Shown here one piece after another: positions 8,516 through 17,515 of a stretch of 64,000 nt of DNA. Every line of letters begins with the position of its first letter. The first letter of the stretch is position 1. Both the position numbers and the translations under genes were made by a program. The notes below the pieces were generated by a model. The model was given only the letters and a program-made list of their open reading frames with translations. It did not search any database and was not told where the DNA came from. The stretch comes from Pseudomonadota bacterium (lineage in GTDB: Bacteria > Pseudomonadota > Alphaproteobacteria > Rhizobiales > Xanthobacteraceae): contig JAEWFG010000397.1 of the NCBI GenBank assembly GCA_023388935.1, positions 22,092 through 86,091 of the forward strand, given 5' to 3'.

Positions 8516-10180
8516 ATGAAACGCTTTGCGGTGGCCGCGAGCCTCGTCATGCTTGCATCAACGTGTGCATACGCCCAGACCACCGAGCAACTGGTCAAGG
8601 GGGCGACCGATACCTCGAACGTTCTCAACTACGGGATGGGCTACAATCTTCAGCGCTTCTCGACCCTAAATCAGATCAACAAGGACACCGTCAAGAATCT
8701 CGTCCCGGTCTGGAACTACAGCTTCAACGACGATCGCAGCGAGGAATCGCAGCCGCTGGTGTACCAGGGCGTGATCTACGTGACCTCGCACAATGCGACC
8801 ATGGCGGTCGACGCCAAGACCGGCAAGCAGATCTGGAAATCCAAGGTCGAGTATCCCGCCGAAACGCCACGCATCGTCTGCTGCGGCATCATCAACCGTG
8901 GCGCTGCGCTCTACGACGGCAAGGTATTCCGCACCACCCTCGACGCCAACGTGATCGCGCTCGATGCCAAGACCGGCAAGGAGCTCTGGCGTGAGAAGGC
9001 CGCCGACATCAAGGAAGGCTATTCCATGACGGTGGCCCCGCTGGTCGCCGACGGCGTCGTCATCACCGGCATCTCCGGCGCCGAGTTCGGCACCCGCGGC
9101 TTCATCGACGGCTGGGATCCAGCGACGGGCAAGCACCTGTGGCGCACCTATTCCATCCCCTCGCCGGATGAGCCCGGCGGCGACACCTGGAAGGGCGACA
9201 CCTGGAAACTCGGCGGCGGCTCGACCTGGATCACCGGCTCCTACGATCCCGAGTTGAACACCGTCTATTGGGGCATCGGCAACCCCGGTCCGTTTAATTC
9301 GGCGGTGCGTCCCGGCGACAACCTCTACACATGCTCCGTGCTCGCGATGGATCCCAAGACCGGCAAGATCAACTGGCACTACCAGTTCTCGCCGAACAAC
9401 CCGTTCGACTACGACTCCGTGGCCGAAATGGTCCTCGCCGACATGAACGTCGAAGGCAAGCCGACCAAGGTGCTGATGGATGCTAACCGCAACGGCTTCT
9501 TCTACGTGCTCGACCGCACCAACGGAAAGCTGCTCGCGGCCAATCCCTACGTGAAGGTCAACTGGGCAACCGGCGTCGACATGAAGACCGGCAAGCCGAT
9601 CGAGACCGACGTCGCCAAGGATGCGCGCGAAGGCCAGAAGGTCACGGTGTATCCGTCGATCCTCGGTGGCAAGAACTGGGAGCCGATGTCCTTCAACCCC
9701 CAAACCGGCCTGGCCTACGCCAACACGCTGAACTTCGGCGGCAAGTACAAGACCGAGCCCGTCACCTTCAAGCAGGGTGAATGGTATCTCGGCATGGACC
9801 TGACCGATCCCTGGCAGTTCGACGACGGACCGCGCGGTCACCTCAAGGCCATCGATCCCATGACCGGCAAGTCGAAGTGGGAAGCGCCGAGCGACATTCC
9901 GCGCTTCTCGGGCGTGCTGTCGACGGCCGGCGGTGTCGTGTTCTCGGGCTCGCTGACCGGTGAGTTCGAGGCCTTCGACGCCGACACCGGCAAGAAGCTC
10001 TGGCAGTTCCAGACTGGCTCCGGCATCGAGGGCCAGCCGGTGACCTGGCAGCAGGACGGCGTACAGTATGTCGCGGTCACCTCTGGCTATGGCGGCGTCT
10101 ACTCGCTGTTCTCCGGCGACGAGCGGCTTGCCAAGGTGCCGCCCGGCGGTTCGCTGTGGGTCTTTGCGGTCAAGCAGTAA
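8516..10180 (+). CDS. PQQ-dependent alcohol dehydrogenase, lanthanide type (ExaF/PedH-like)
   Basis: 554 residues, periplasmic (signal MKRFAVAASLVMLASTCAYAQ), an eight-bladed propeller with repeated W-docking motifs (for example LDAKTGKELW). Vicinal cysteines 122-123 in RIVCCGIINRG form the ring disulfide over PQQ. The catalytic Asp298 lies in FDYDS with a second Asp at 300; in this family that +2 Asp marks lanthanide use, while calcium enzymes have Ala or another residue. GGGAGG precedes the ATG. Followed in operon by a cytochrome c and a XoxJ-like protein. Substrate (ethanol, other alcohols or aldehydes) cannot be fixed from sequence; it is not the XoxF5 itself. Confidence 0.9.
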   Translation: MKRFAVAASLVMLASTCAYAQTTEQLVKGATDTSNVLNYGMGYNLQRFSTLNQINKDTVKNLVPVWNYSFNDDRSEESQPLVYQGVIYVTSHNATMAVDAKTGKQIWKSKVEYPAETPRIVCCGIINRGAALYDGKVFRTTLDANVIALDAKTGKELWREKAADIKEGYSMTVAPLVADGVVITGISGAEFGTRGFIDGWDPATGKHLWRTYSIPSPDEPGGDTWKGDTWKLGGGSTWITGSYDPELNTVYWGIGNPGPFNSAVRPGDNLYTCSVLAMDPKTGKINWHYQFSPNNPFDYDSVAEMVLADMNVEGKPTKVLMDANRNGFFYVLDRTNGKLLAANPYVKVNWATGVDMKTGKPIETDVAKDAREGQKVTVYPSILGGKNWEPMSFNPQTGLAYANTLNFGGKYKTEPVTFKQGEWYLGMDLTDPWQFDDGPRGHLKAIDPMTGKSKWEAPSDIPRFSGVLSTAGGVVFSGSLTGEFEAFDADTGKKLWQFQTGSGIEGQPVTWQQDGVQYVAVTSGYGGVYSLFSGDERLAKVPPGGSLWVFAVKQ

Positions 10181-10190
10181 CCACGGCACG

Positions 10191-10547
10191 ATGCTGAGAG
10201 ACGTATCTCACAAGACGGCGGCGATCCTCGCCGCCGTCTCGGTGCTGACGGTCGCGCTTGCGGCAACCGTCCGAGCCGCGGATGACGCAACCGAAAATCC
10301 CGTGCAGGCGCAGATCGACCACGGCAAGTCGACCTATGCCGAAAGATGCTCACACTGCCACGGCCCCAACTTGATGAACTCCGGCACCATCACGCCGGAT
10401 CTGCGCGCCTTCCCCGACGACAAAACGCGCTTCGTCACCACAGTGAAGAACGGCAAGAACAACAAGATGCCACCCTGGGGCGACATTCTCAACGACGACG
10501 AGATCGGGAATCTCTGGGCCTTCATCTCCAGCCGGAGGAAACCATGA
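10191..10547 (+). CDS. Cytochrome c, electron acceptor of the PQQ dehydrogenase
   Basis: 118 residues: signal peptide to about AAD (residues 29-31), one haem site C53-S-H-C56-H57 and a likely axial methionine in KMPPWGD. Class I single-haem cytochrome resembling XoxG/ExaB-type partners. Begins ten bases after the dehydrogenase stop and overlaps the next gene by four bases (ATGA), so the three genes form one operon. Confidence 0.85.
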   Translation: MLRDVSHKTAAILAAVSVLTVALAATVRAADDATENPVQAQIDHGKSTYAERCSHCHGPNLMNSGTITPDLRAFPDDKTRFVTTVKNGKNNKMPPWGDILNDDEIGNLWAFISSRRKP

Positions 10548-11473
10548 GGCGCTGGCTCGTTGCGTTTAGCGTTGCCGCGACCCTCGCAGCGGCGACCACG
10601 GTCGCTCGCGCGGCCGACGATCCGCTGAAGGTCTGTCTCGACGAGAACCGTCCGCCACTCTCAGTGCACCACAAGGGCAAGCCGGACTCAGGCTTCGACG
10701 TGCTGCTGGCGCAGGCGGTCTCAGAGCGGATGGGACGGCCGCTCAGTATCCAGTGGTTCGAGAGCAAGCTGGATGAGGATTCAAGCCCGCAGCTCGAGGC
10801 CAATGCTTTGCTCTCCGACGGACGCTGTTCGCTCGTCGGCGGCTACGCGCTGACGAGGAATGCGCTTGTGGTTCCCGGGATGAAAACGGCGCGCTTGCCG
10901 GACTTCGCCGGCGCCACGCGCGACGACCGGCGCCGCCGCGTCACGCTCGGCGTGCTCGCGCCGAGCCAGCCTTACGTCTATTCGCCGATGACGGTCGTGC
11001 TGGGACCGAAGGTGCAGGGTCGCAAGATCGGCGACATCGGCGATCTCGCAGGACTTCGCCTCGCGATCGAGAGCGGATCCTTGGGTGATGCGATCCTGAT
11101 GACGTTCGGCGAGGGACGCCTGATCGACGACATCACCCATCTCGTACCCGGCCGCGATGACCTCCTCGGCGCGCTTCAACGCGGCGACTACGACGCGACC
11201 CTGATCGACCTCGGCCGTTTCGATGCCCACCGCGCCGCGCATCCCGACACGGCGGTTACCGCCTCCGGCTATTATTATCCGATCGGCGCCAATCGCGGCT
11301 ATGTCGGGCTTGCGAGCGATCCCGCGCTGATCGATGCCGTCGACAAGGCGCTCACCGAGCTTGCCGCCGAAGGCAGGATCGCCGCATTCGGCAAGCAGGC
11401 CGGCCTCACCTACCTGGCGCCGCGCGAGCCCGCGATCCTCGGCGATGTCTGGATGAAGATCATCCAGCGGTGA
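10544..11473 (+). CDS. XoxJ/MoxJ-like periplasmic binding protein
   Basis: 309 residues with signal peptide (MRRWLVAFSVAATLAAATTVARA) and a type-II periplasmic binding fold: VCLDENRPPLSVHHKGKPDSGFDVLLAQAV near the start, a hinge SLVGGYALTRNA and IESGSLGDAILMTF later. Proteins of this type accompany PQQ alcohol dehydrogenases and are thought to help mature or activate the enzyme rather than feed a transporter. No permease is attached, which fits that role. ATGA overlap with the cytochrome. Confidence 0.78.
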   Translation: MRRWLVAFSVAATLAAATTVARAADDPLKVCLDENRPPLSVHHKGKPDSGFDVLLAQAVSERMGRPLSIQWFESKLDEDSSPQLEANALLSDGRCSLVGGYALTRNALVVPGMKTARLPDFAGATRDDRRRRVTLGVLAPSQPYVYSPMTVVLGPKVQGRKIGDIGDLAGLRLAIESGSLGDAILMTFGEGRLIDDITHLVPGRDDLLGALQRGDYDATLIDLGRFDAHRAAHPDTAVTASGYYYPIGANRGYVGLASDPALIDAVDKALTELAAEGRIAAFGKQAGLTYLAPREPAILGDVWMKIIQR

Positions 11474-11573
11474 GGCAGCTCGTCATTCCCTATTACGCAA
11501 TTGCGCTATGGGGCGCCCGCAGGGCGAACCCGGAATCCATTCCTCCACAGGGCGGGCTGCGCCCGTCGCCCGC

Positions 11574-12542
11574 CTAATGTTCGCCCGCGACCACGGCGCC
11601 CTGCTGTGCCTTGTGGATCGAGGACGGCACCACGCCGAAGTATTTCCGGAACACGCGGCTGAAATGCGATGAGCTGGAGAAACCCCAGGAGAACGCGACG
11701 TCGGTGATGGTCTTGCCGGCGTGCGCCTCGAGCTCTTGGCGGCAGTTCTGCAAGCGCGCCTGCCAGATGTAGTCGCTCACAGTGGTGCCGCGCTCGGAGA
11801 ACAGCATGTGCAGATAGCGCTTGGAGCAGCCGAGCTCTGCCGAGATCTGGTCGATGCACAGATCCGGATCGCGCAGATGCTCGCGGATGAAGAACTGCGC
11901 ACGCACATACATCGCTTCGGGCCCGACGCGATCGAACATCGTGTCGGCCTCGCGCAGCGGCAGCAGCAGGAGGTCGATCAGCGAATCCGCGACGCCGACC
12001 GCGCTGTTCGCCGACAGCTTGGCCGCCTCGTCGAAGGTGGCATGGACGAAATCATGCGCGATCCGCCCCGTACCCGTCTTCGCCGACAGCTTGCAGGCCG
12101 GCATCCGCTGCGACGGGAACCCGCGGTCGCGCAGCAGCGCCTTCGGCACAATCACCACGTCGTGGCGCGTGAAGGCGGGGCTGATGATCGAATGCGGGCA
12201 TGAGACATCATAGGCGATGATATCGCCCGGGTTCAGCTCGATATGGCGCCCCTCCTGCTCGAAATAGGACACGCCGTAGGTCTGGAAGTGGATTTTTATG
12301 TACGGGTGTTCGTTGCCCTTGGCGCGCGCGAATGTGTGCGCGATGCGATGCTGGCTCACCTCGATCTGGCACAGCTTCAGGCGCGAGACGGTGGTGTAGT
12401 CGATGCGGCCCTCGAGCGAGGACGCCTCCAGCGGATCGACGTCGAATTGACCGCACAGACTCGTCAGCCCGTCGATCCAGCTCTGGATCTGCCTCTTCGG
12501 AGTCAGTCCGGTCGTCGAGAGCGTGTGAATTGTGTCGGACAT
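11574..12542 (-). CDS. AraC-family transcriptional regulator
   Basis: 322 residues. The N-terminal half is an AraC-binding-like sensor domain (about 30-200, QTYGVSYFEQEGRHIELNPG), the C-terminal 100 residues hold the double helix-turn-helix (DQISAELGCSKRYLHMLF and ITDVAFSWGFSSSSHFSRVFRKYFG). ATG at 12542 chosen because it starts a natural N terminus (MSDTIHTL); longer in-frame versions exist but show no better ribosome site. It sits between the first PQQ operon and xoxF, divergent from xoxF across a 511-base region, so control of one or both operons is a reasonable inference. Confidence 0.82.
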   Translation of the reverse strand: MSDTIHTLSTTGLTPKRQIQSWIDGLTSLCGQFDVDPLEASSLEGRIDYTTVSRLKLCQIEVSQHRIAHTFARAKGNEHPYIKIHFQTYGVSYFEQEGRHIELNPGDIIAYDVSCPHSIISPAFTRHDVVIVPKALLRDRGFPSQRMPACKLSAKTGTGRIAHDFVHATFDEAAKLSANSAVGVADSLIDLLLLPLREADTMFDRVGPEAMYVRAQFFIREHLRDPDLCIDQISAELGCSKRYLHMLFSERGTTVSDYIWQARLQNCRQELEAHAGKTITDVAFSWGFSSSSHFSRVFRKYFGVVPSSIHKAQQGAVVAGEH

Positions 12543-13053
12543 TAATCCAGCCACTGATGTTATCGGGAGATTCGACACGACTCGCGACAGCGGTGCCGGA
12601 GCCCTCAGCCATGATTGTGTGACGTTTACCTCAAATTTGGGCGATCCTTTGGAACAAGCGCCATATTCCATTGCCGCCCTTGAAATTTAATCCTCCGCCT
12701 TAGTTGTAGCGCCGTCAAGCGGAACCTGAGCATCGAGCGCCGTACCACTCGCCACCGAAGCCGCTGAATTCGCTACTGCAAAATCAAAAACGTCACGTCC
12801 GTGCGCTGTCGAGCAAAGCGGCTTCTCTCTTGGGCAAGTTTCCCAATAGCGAACCCGTTAGGAATTGCGGCAGGAACAATAAGAACGGGCCGCTCCTGCA
12901 CGTGGACCCGTGGCTCTCATCAGGAGGAGGAAACAGCACAGCATCGTTTCTGGTCCCCAACGTGACCGCCCTGCACGAGCAGACGCCGGACGAGAAGTCC
13001 GGTGATTCAGCAATGCTTCGGAAACAATAAACGAGACCAACGGAGGAATGACT
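12543..13053. promoter_or_regulatory. Divergent intergenic region between araC-type gene and xoxF
   Basis: 511 bases with no convincing gene. It must hold the promoters for the regulator (leftward) and xoxF (rightward). The xoxF leader carries a small hairpin CCGGAC-GAGAA-GTCCGG at 12986-13002. GGAGG at 13042-13046 is the xoxF ribosome site. No recognised operator was found by eye. Confidence 0.4.
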
Positions 13054-14856
13054 ATGCGCAAGGTGCTACTGGCGACCTTTCTTGGCTCCGCGGCGGCTCT
13101 CGCCGTCGGTAGCGCGTCAGCCAATGACGAACTGATCAAGATGTCGCAGAACCCGAAAGACTGGGTAATGCCGACGGGCGACTATGCCAACACCCGTTAC
13201 TCGAAGCTGAACCAGATCAACGCGCAGAACGTCGGCAAGCTCCAGGTCGCCTGGACCTTCTCGACTGGCGTGCTGCGCGGCCACGAAGGTGGACCGCTCG
13301 TTATCGGCAACATCATGTACGTCCACACGCCGTTCCCGAACAAGGTCTATGCCCTTGACCTTTCCCAGGAGAACAAGATCGTCTGGAAGTATGAACCGAA
13401 GCAGGATCCGAATGTCATCCCGGTGATGTGCTGCGACACGGTTAACCGCGGCCTCGCTTACGGCGACGGCAAGATCTTCCTGCATCAGGCCGACACGACC
13501 CTGGTCGCACTCGATGCCAAGACCGGCCAAGTTGTATGGACCGCCAAGAATGGCGATCCCAGCAAGGGCGAGACCGGCACCTCGGCGCCCATGGTGATCA
13601 AGGACAAGGTGCTCATCGGCATCTCCGGCGGCGAGTTCGGCGTCCAGGCCCATATGACCGCCTACGACATCAAGACCGGCAAGCAGGTCTGGCGCGGATA
13701 TTCGGAAGGACCAGATGACCAGATCCTGGTCGACGACAAGACCACCGCGCTTGGCAAGCCGGTCGGCAAGGATTCCAGCCTCAAGACCTGGCAGGGTGAC
13801 CAGTGGAAGATCGGCGGCGGCGCCACCTGGGGCTGGATCTCCTACGATCCCGAACTCAACCTCATCTACTACGGATCGGGCAATCCCTCGACCTGGAACC
13901 CAAGGCAGCGTCCCGGCGACAACAAATGGTCGATGACGATCTGGGCGCGCAATCCCGATACCGGCGTTGCCAAGTGGGTCTATCAAATGACGCCCCACGA
14001 CGAATGGGACTATGACGGCGTCAACGAGATGATCCTCTCGGATCAGCAGATCAACGGCCAGCCGCGCAAGCTGCTGACGCATTTCGATCGTAACGGCCTC
14101 GGCTATACGCTCGATCGCGCCACTGGCGAACTGCTGGTCGCTGAAAAGTACGATCCGAAGGTGAACTGGACCTCCGGCGTCGACATGGACAAGAACTCGC
14201 CGACCTATGGCCGTCCGAAGGTGCTCGACGCAGCCTCGACCGACAAGGCGGGCGAGGACCACAACGTGAAGGGAATCTGCCCGGCCGCGCTCGGCTCCAA
14301 GGACGAGCAGCCGGCGGCCTACTCGCCGGACACGCAGCTGTTCTACGTTCCGACCAACCACGTCTGCATGGACTACGAACCGTTCAAGGTGAGCTACACC
14401 GCGGGCCAGCCCTATGTGGGCGCGACGCTCTCGATGTATCCGCCGCCCGGTGAAAGCAACATGGGCAACTTCATCGCCTGGGACGGCAAGACCGGCAAGA
14501 TCGTCTGGTCGAACAAGGAGCAGTTCTCGGTCTGGTCGGGTGCGCTCGCAACCGCCGGCGGCGTGGTGTTCTACGGCACGCTTGAAGGCTACCTGAAGGC
14601 GGTGGACGCCAAGACCGGCAAGGAGCTCTACAGGTTCAAGACTCCGTCCGGCATCATCGGCAACGTCAACACCTATGAGAACGGCGGCAAGCAGTATGTC
14701 GCAGTGCTCTCCGGCGTGGGCGGTTGGGCCGGCATCGGTCTGGCAGCAGGCCTGACTGATCCGACCGCGGGTCTCGGCGCAGTCGGCGGCTATGCGGCTC
14801 TGAGCAATTACACGGCTCTCGGCGGCACGCTGACCGTGTTCTCGCTGCCGAACTAG
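13054..14856 (+). CDS. xoxF: XoxF, lanthanide-dependent methanol dehydrogenase
   Basis: 600 residues, signal peptide to about ASA (residue 23), periplasmic eight-bladed propeller that oxidises methanol with PQQ and a light lanthanide. Vicinal Cys126-Cys127 in PVMCCDTVNRG, catalytic Asp319 in DEWDYDGVNEM and the lanthanide-marking Asp321. PTGDYANTRYSKLNQIN at the start is typical of XoxF clade 5. The start at 13054 is preferred to ATG 13048 because GGAGG at 13042-13046 is seven bases away; 13048 would be too close. Followed by xoxG after 82 bases. Confidence 0.96.
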   Translation: MRKVLLATFLGSAAALAVGSASANDELIKMSQNPKDWVMPTGDYANTRYSKLNQINAQNVGKLQVAWTFSTGVLRGHEGGPLVIGNIMYVHTPFPNKVYALDLSQENKIVWKYEPKQDPNVIPVMCCDTVNRGLAYGDGKIFLHQADTTLVALDAKTGQVVWTAKNGDPSKGETGTSAPMVIKDKVLIGISGGEFGVQAHMTAYDIKTGKQVWRGYSEGPDDQILVDDKTTALGKPVGKDSSLKTWQGDQWKIGGGATWGWISYDPELNLIYYGSGNPSTWNPRQRPGDNKWSMTIWARNPDTGVAKWVYQMTPHDEWDYDGVNEMILSDQQINGQPRKLLTHFDRNGLGYTLDRATGELLVAEKYDPKVNWTSGVDMDKNSPTYGRPKVLDAASTDKAGEDHNVKGICPAALGSKDEQPAAYSPDTQLFYVPTNHVCMDYEPFKVSYTAGQPYVGATLSMYPPPGESNMGNFIAWDGKTGKIVWSNKEQFSVWSGALATAGGVVFYGTLEGYLKAVDAKTGKELYRFKTPSGIIGNVNTYENGGKQYVAVLSGVGGWAGIGLAAGLTDPTAGLGAVGGYAALSNYTALGGTLTVFSLPN

Positions 14857-14874
14857 GCCCTGCTCAGTATCGCT

Positions 14875-14903
14875 CCGGCGCGTGGATCAACTTCACGCGC
14901 CGG
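14875..14903 (+). other. Perfect hairpin between xoxF and xoxG
   Basis: CCGGCGCGTG and CACGCGCCGG form a perfect 10-bp stem around a nine-base loop, 18 bases after the xoxF stop. No run of T follows, so it is probably a stability or partial-termination element that keeps xoxF mRNA more abundant than xoxG. Confidence 0.6.
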
Positions 14904-14938
14904 CTCGTCTCCACCGAACGCCCTTCGAGGAAAACCTC

Positions 14939-15457
14939 TTGCATAAAATCTGCTCTGTCATTGCTGCGATGATCTTTGTTGTGTCCGGAGGAATTGCTGT
15001 CGCGGATGGCTCGGGCGACCCGACCGCCGTCAAGCAGAACGAAACTGGCGAATGGCTCGATAAGGAGGGTAACCCGACATACAAGATCACCGACGGGTCC
15101 GTCGACTGGTACACCTATTCCGGGTACCGCCGCTATCACTCGGACTGCCATGTGTGCCATGGCCCTGATGGAATGGGCTCGACCTATGCGCCGGCGCTGA
15201 AGGACTCGCTCAAGACCATGAGCTATGCCGATTTTATCGGCGTCGTCGCCTCCGGCCGCAAGAACGTCTCGACTGCCGCAGAGAACGTGATGCCGGCCTT
15301 CGGCGATAACCCGAACGTCGCCTGCTATATGGACGATCTCTACGTCTATCTGCGCGCCCGCTCCAACGAGGCTTGGGGTCGCGCCCGCCCTGGCAAGCAT
15401 GAGGACAAGAACGACGCCTATACCAAGAACGAAGACTCGTGCATGGGCAAGAAGTGA
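14939..15457 (+). CDS. xoxG: XoxG, cytochrome c acceptor of XoxF
   Basis: 172 residues with signal peptide (MHKICSVIAAMIFVVSGGIAVA) and a single haem site C70-H-V-C73-H74. The start is taken as TTG 14939: it begins the signal peptide and has GAGG eight bases upstream, whereas the next ATG (14969) would cut into the hydrophobic core. Residues EWLDKEGNPTYKITDGSVDWYT upstream of the haem are typical of XoxG/cytochrome cL. C-terminal tail has an additional Cys (EDSCMGKK). Directly between xoxF and flhA. Confidence 0.88.
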   Translation: MHKICSVIAAMIFVVSGGIAVADGSGDPTAVKQNETGEWLDKEGNPTYKITDGSVDWYTYSGYRRYHSDCHVCHGPDGMGSTYAPALKDSLKTMSYADFIGVVASGRKNVSTAAENVMPAFGDNPNVACYMDDLYVYLRARSNEAWGRARPGKHEDKNDAYTKNEDSCMGKK

Positions 15458-15519
15458 ACGTTTGGAGCTTGGCCGGGACCTGGTTCCTGGCATCTCCAGA
15501 AGAATTTGAGGAGTTTACG

Positions 15520-16629
15520 ATGAAGACACGTGCCGCCGTTGCTTTCGAAGCCAAGAAGCCGCTCGAGATCGTCGAAGTCGATCTGGAAGGACCGAAGGCC
15601 GGCGAAGTCCTCGTCGAGATCAAGGCGACGGGCATCTGTCATACCGACGCCTACACGCTCGACGGCTTCGACAGCGAGGGAATCTTCCCCTCGATCCTCG
15701 GCCATGAGGGCGCGGGCATCATCCGTGAGATCGGCCCGGGCGTGACCTCGGTGAAACCGGGCGATCACGTCATCCCGCTCTACACGCCGGAATGCCGGCA
15801 GTGCAAAAGCTGTCTCAGCCGGAAGACCAATCTCTGCACCGCAATCCGCGCAACGCAGGGCAAGGGCGTGATGCCCGACGGCACCAGCCGTTTCTCCTAC
15901 AAGGGCAAGCCGGTCTATCACTATATGGGCTGCTCGACCTTCTCGAACTTCACCGTGCTGCCGGAGATCGCGGTGGCGAAGATCCGCGAGGACGCGCCGT
16001 TCGACAAGAGCTGCTACATCGGCTGCGGCGTCACCACCGGCGTCGGCGCCGTCGTCAACACCGCGAAAGTCGAGCCGGGCTCGAACGTGGTCGTGTTCGG
16101 CCTCGGCGGCATCGGCCTCAACGCGATCCAGGGCGCCAAGATGGCCGGCGCCGACAAGATCATCGGCGTCGACATCAACGACTCCAAGGAAGATTGGGGC
16201 AAGCGGTTCGGCATGACACACTTCGTCAACCCGAAGAAGGTCACCGGCGATATCGTCCAGCATCTGGTCGGCCTCACCGACGGCGGCGCCGACTACACCT
16301 TCGACTGCACCGGCAACACCACGGTGATGCGCCAGGCGCTGGAAGCCTGCCACCGCGGCTGGGGCACCTCGATCATCATCGGTGTCGCCGAAGCTGGCAA
16401 GGAGATCGCCACCCGCCCGTTCCAGCTCGTCACCGGGCGCAACTGGCGCGGCACCGCTTTCGGCGGCGCGCGCGGCCGCACCGATGTTCCGAAGATCGTC
16501 GACTGGTACATGAACGGAAAGATCCAGATCGATCCGATGATCACCCACGTGCTCAAGCTTGAGGAGATCAACAAGGGTTTTGACCTCATGCACGAGGGCA
16601 AATCCATCCGTTCAGTCGTCGTGTTCTAG
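15520..16629 (+). CDS. flhA: S-(hydroxymethyl)glutathione dehydrogenase (class III ADH)
   Basis: 369 residues, cytoplasmic zinc alcohol dehydrogenase that oxidises the formaldehyde-glutathione adduct with NAD. Catalytic zinc site GICHTDAY and GHEGAG, structural zinc cysteines in CRQCKSCLSRKTNLC, NAD fold FGLGGIGLNAIQGAK. GAGGAG precedes the ATG. Following xoxFG, it removes the formaldehyde produced by XoxF. No S-formylglutathione hydrolase gene is in the window. Confidence 0.95.
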   Translation: MKTRAAVAFEAKKPLEIVEVDLEGPKAGEVLVEIKATGICHTDAYTLDGFDSEGIFPSILGHEGAGIIREIGPGVTSVKPGDHVIPLYTPECRQCKSCLSRKTNLCTAIRATQGKGVMPDGTSRFSYKGKPVYHYMGCSTFSNFTVLPEIAVAKIREDAPFDKSCYIGCGVTTGVGAVVNTAKVEPGSNVVVFGLGGIGLNAIQGAKMAGADKIIGVDINDSKEDWGKRFGMTHFVNPKKVTGDIVQHLVGLTDGGADYTFDCTGNTTVMRQALEACHRGWGTSIIIGVAEAGKEIATRPFQLVTGRNWRGTAFGGARGRTDVPKIVDWYMNGKIQIDPMITHVLKLEEINKGFDLMHEGKSIRSVVVF

Positions 16630-16661
16630 CTCGAAAGCGTCACCCCAAGGAGGATCGACCC

Positions 16662-17225
16662 ATGACTGTTGCACTCCATCCCTCGATCGACAACGGCGTC
16701 AAACAGGGCAGCGGCAGCTTTGCCGGCGGGACGCTGGCCTGCAAATGCAGCGACCATCAGGTCAAGGTCGGCATCAAGGGCGACGTCGCCCACAATCACG
16801 CCTGCGGCTGCACCAAGTGCTGGAAGCCGCAGGGCGCGACGTTCTCCGTCGTCGCCGTGGTGCCGCGCCAGAACCTCACCGTGCTCGAGAACGGCGACAA
16901 GCTCCAGATCGTCGACCCCTCCGCGGTGATCCAGCGCCACGCCTGCAAGGTCTGCGGCACGCATATGTTCGGCCGTATCGAGAACAAGAACCATCCGTTC
17001 TACGGCCTCGACTTCATCCACCCCGAGCTGTTCCAGGAACAGGGCTCGCAGGCGCCGCAATTCGCCGCCTTCGTCTCTTCGGTGATCGAATCCGGCGTGA
17101 AGCCGGAGCAGATGTCCGGCATCCGTTCGCGGCTGAAGGAAATCGGGCTCGAGCCCTATGACTGCCTGTCGCCGGCGCTAATGGACGCGATCGCGACCCA
17201 CGTGGCGAAAGCTAAAGCGGCTTGA
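16662..17225 (+). CDS. gfa: S-(hydroxymethyl)glutathione synthase (Gfa)
   Basis: 187 residues of the GFA/CENP-V zinc fold. Zinc-binding cysteines occur in LACKCSDHQ, HACGCTKCWKPQGA and HACKVCGTHMF. Accelerates or assists formation of S-hydroxymethylglutathione from formaldehyde and glutathione. AGGAGG ribosome site at about 16649; 32 bases after flhA, so last gene of xoxF-xoxG-flhA-gfa. Confidence 0.93.
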   Translation: MTVALHPSIDNGVKQGSGSFAGGTLACKCSDHQVKVGIKGDVAHNHACGCTKCWKPQGATFSVVAVVPRQNLTVLENGDKLQIVDPSAVIQRHACKVCGTHMFGRIENKNHPFYGLDFIHPELFQEQGSQAPQFAAFVSSVIESGVKPEQMSGIRSRLKEIGLEPYDCLSPALMDAIATHVAKAKAA

Positions 17226-17266
17226 GCGAGGCCGTCTGAGCAAGACACCAGGCGTTCGCCAGTCCC

Positions 17267-17302
17267 CCGGCTCGCTGGTCCCAACCAACGCCAGCGAGCC
17301 GG
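17267..17302 (+). terminator. Hairpin after gfa
   Basis: CCGGCTCGCTGG and CCAGCGAGCCGG pair perfectly over 12 bp with a 12-base loop, 42 bases after the gfa stop. No T run follows, so termination strength is uncertain; it likely marks the 3' end of the xoxF operon mRNA. Confidence 0.55.
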
Positions 17303-17399
17303 ATGGGCGTGGCCCCAGATCATAGCGCGGCGATGCGCCGCCGCCTGTGCACTCTGCGTATGTGAGCGCCGTGAGCTCCCTCAGTCCTGGTCTCTGAAT

Positions 17400-17515
17400 G
17401 ACTGCGCAGTGCCGCCCGCTTCCTGATTGAAGTCCGCGTCCCTGCGTTTCTCCCTCCCTCGACTGAGGGCATACTGCTTCGTCCGCGCAGTAATCCTGGC
17501 GGACGAAGCTTTTTT
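17400..17515 (+). ncRNA. Candidate small RNA with CU-rich anti-Shine-Dalgarno segment
   Basis: A textbook rho-independent terminator (stem GCTTCGTCCGC / GCGGACGAAGC, 17476-17509, then six T) ends a stretch with no gene before it. Just upstream are TTTCTCCCTCCCTCG (about 17447-17461) and a small hairpin CCCTC-GACT-GAGGG. CU-rich loops that pair with ribosome sites are common in alphaproteobacterial trans-acting sRNAs. The 5' end is a guess; no promoter was identified. Confidence 0.4.
17476..17515 (+). terminator. Rho-independent terminator
   Basis: Perfect 11-bp stem GCTTCGTCCGC (17476-17486) and GCGGACGAAGC (17499-17509) followed by TTTTTT. It works only on the plus strand. It is too far (about 250 bases) from gfa and has another hairpin before it, so it probably ends an independent small transcript. 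Confidence 0.75.

Noticed and set aside
8666..10189. 507-codon frame antisense to the first PQQ dehydrogenase
   Set aside because: Composition (Val, Gly, Arg, His rich) and exact mirroring of a well-recognised gene show it is a high-GC shadow.
13054..14856. Considered MxaF (calcium methanol dehydrogenase)
   Set aside because: Asp two residues after the catalytic Asp (WDYDG) and absence of mxaI/mxaJ-type neighbours fit XoxF.
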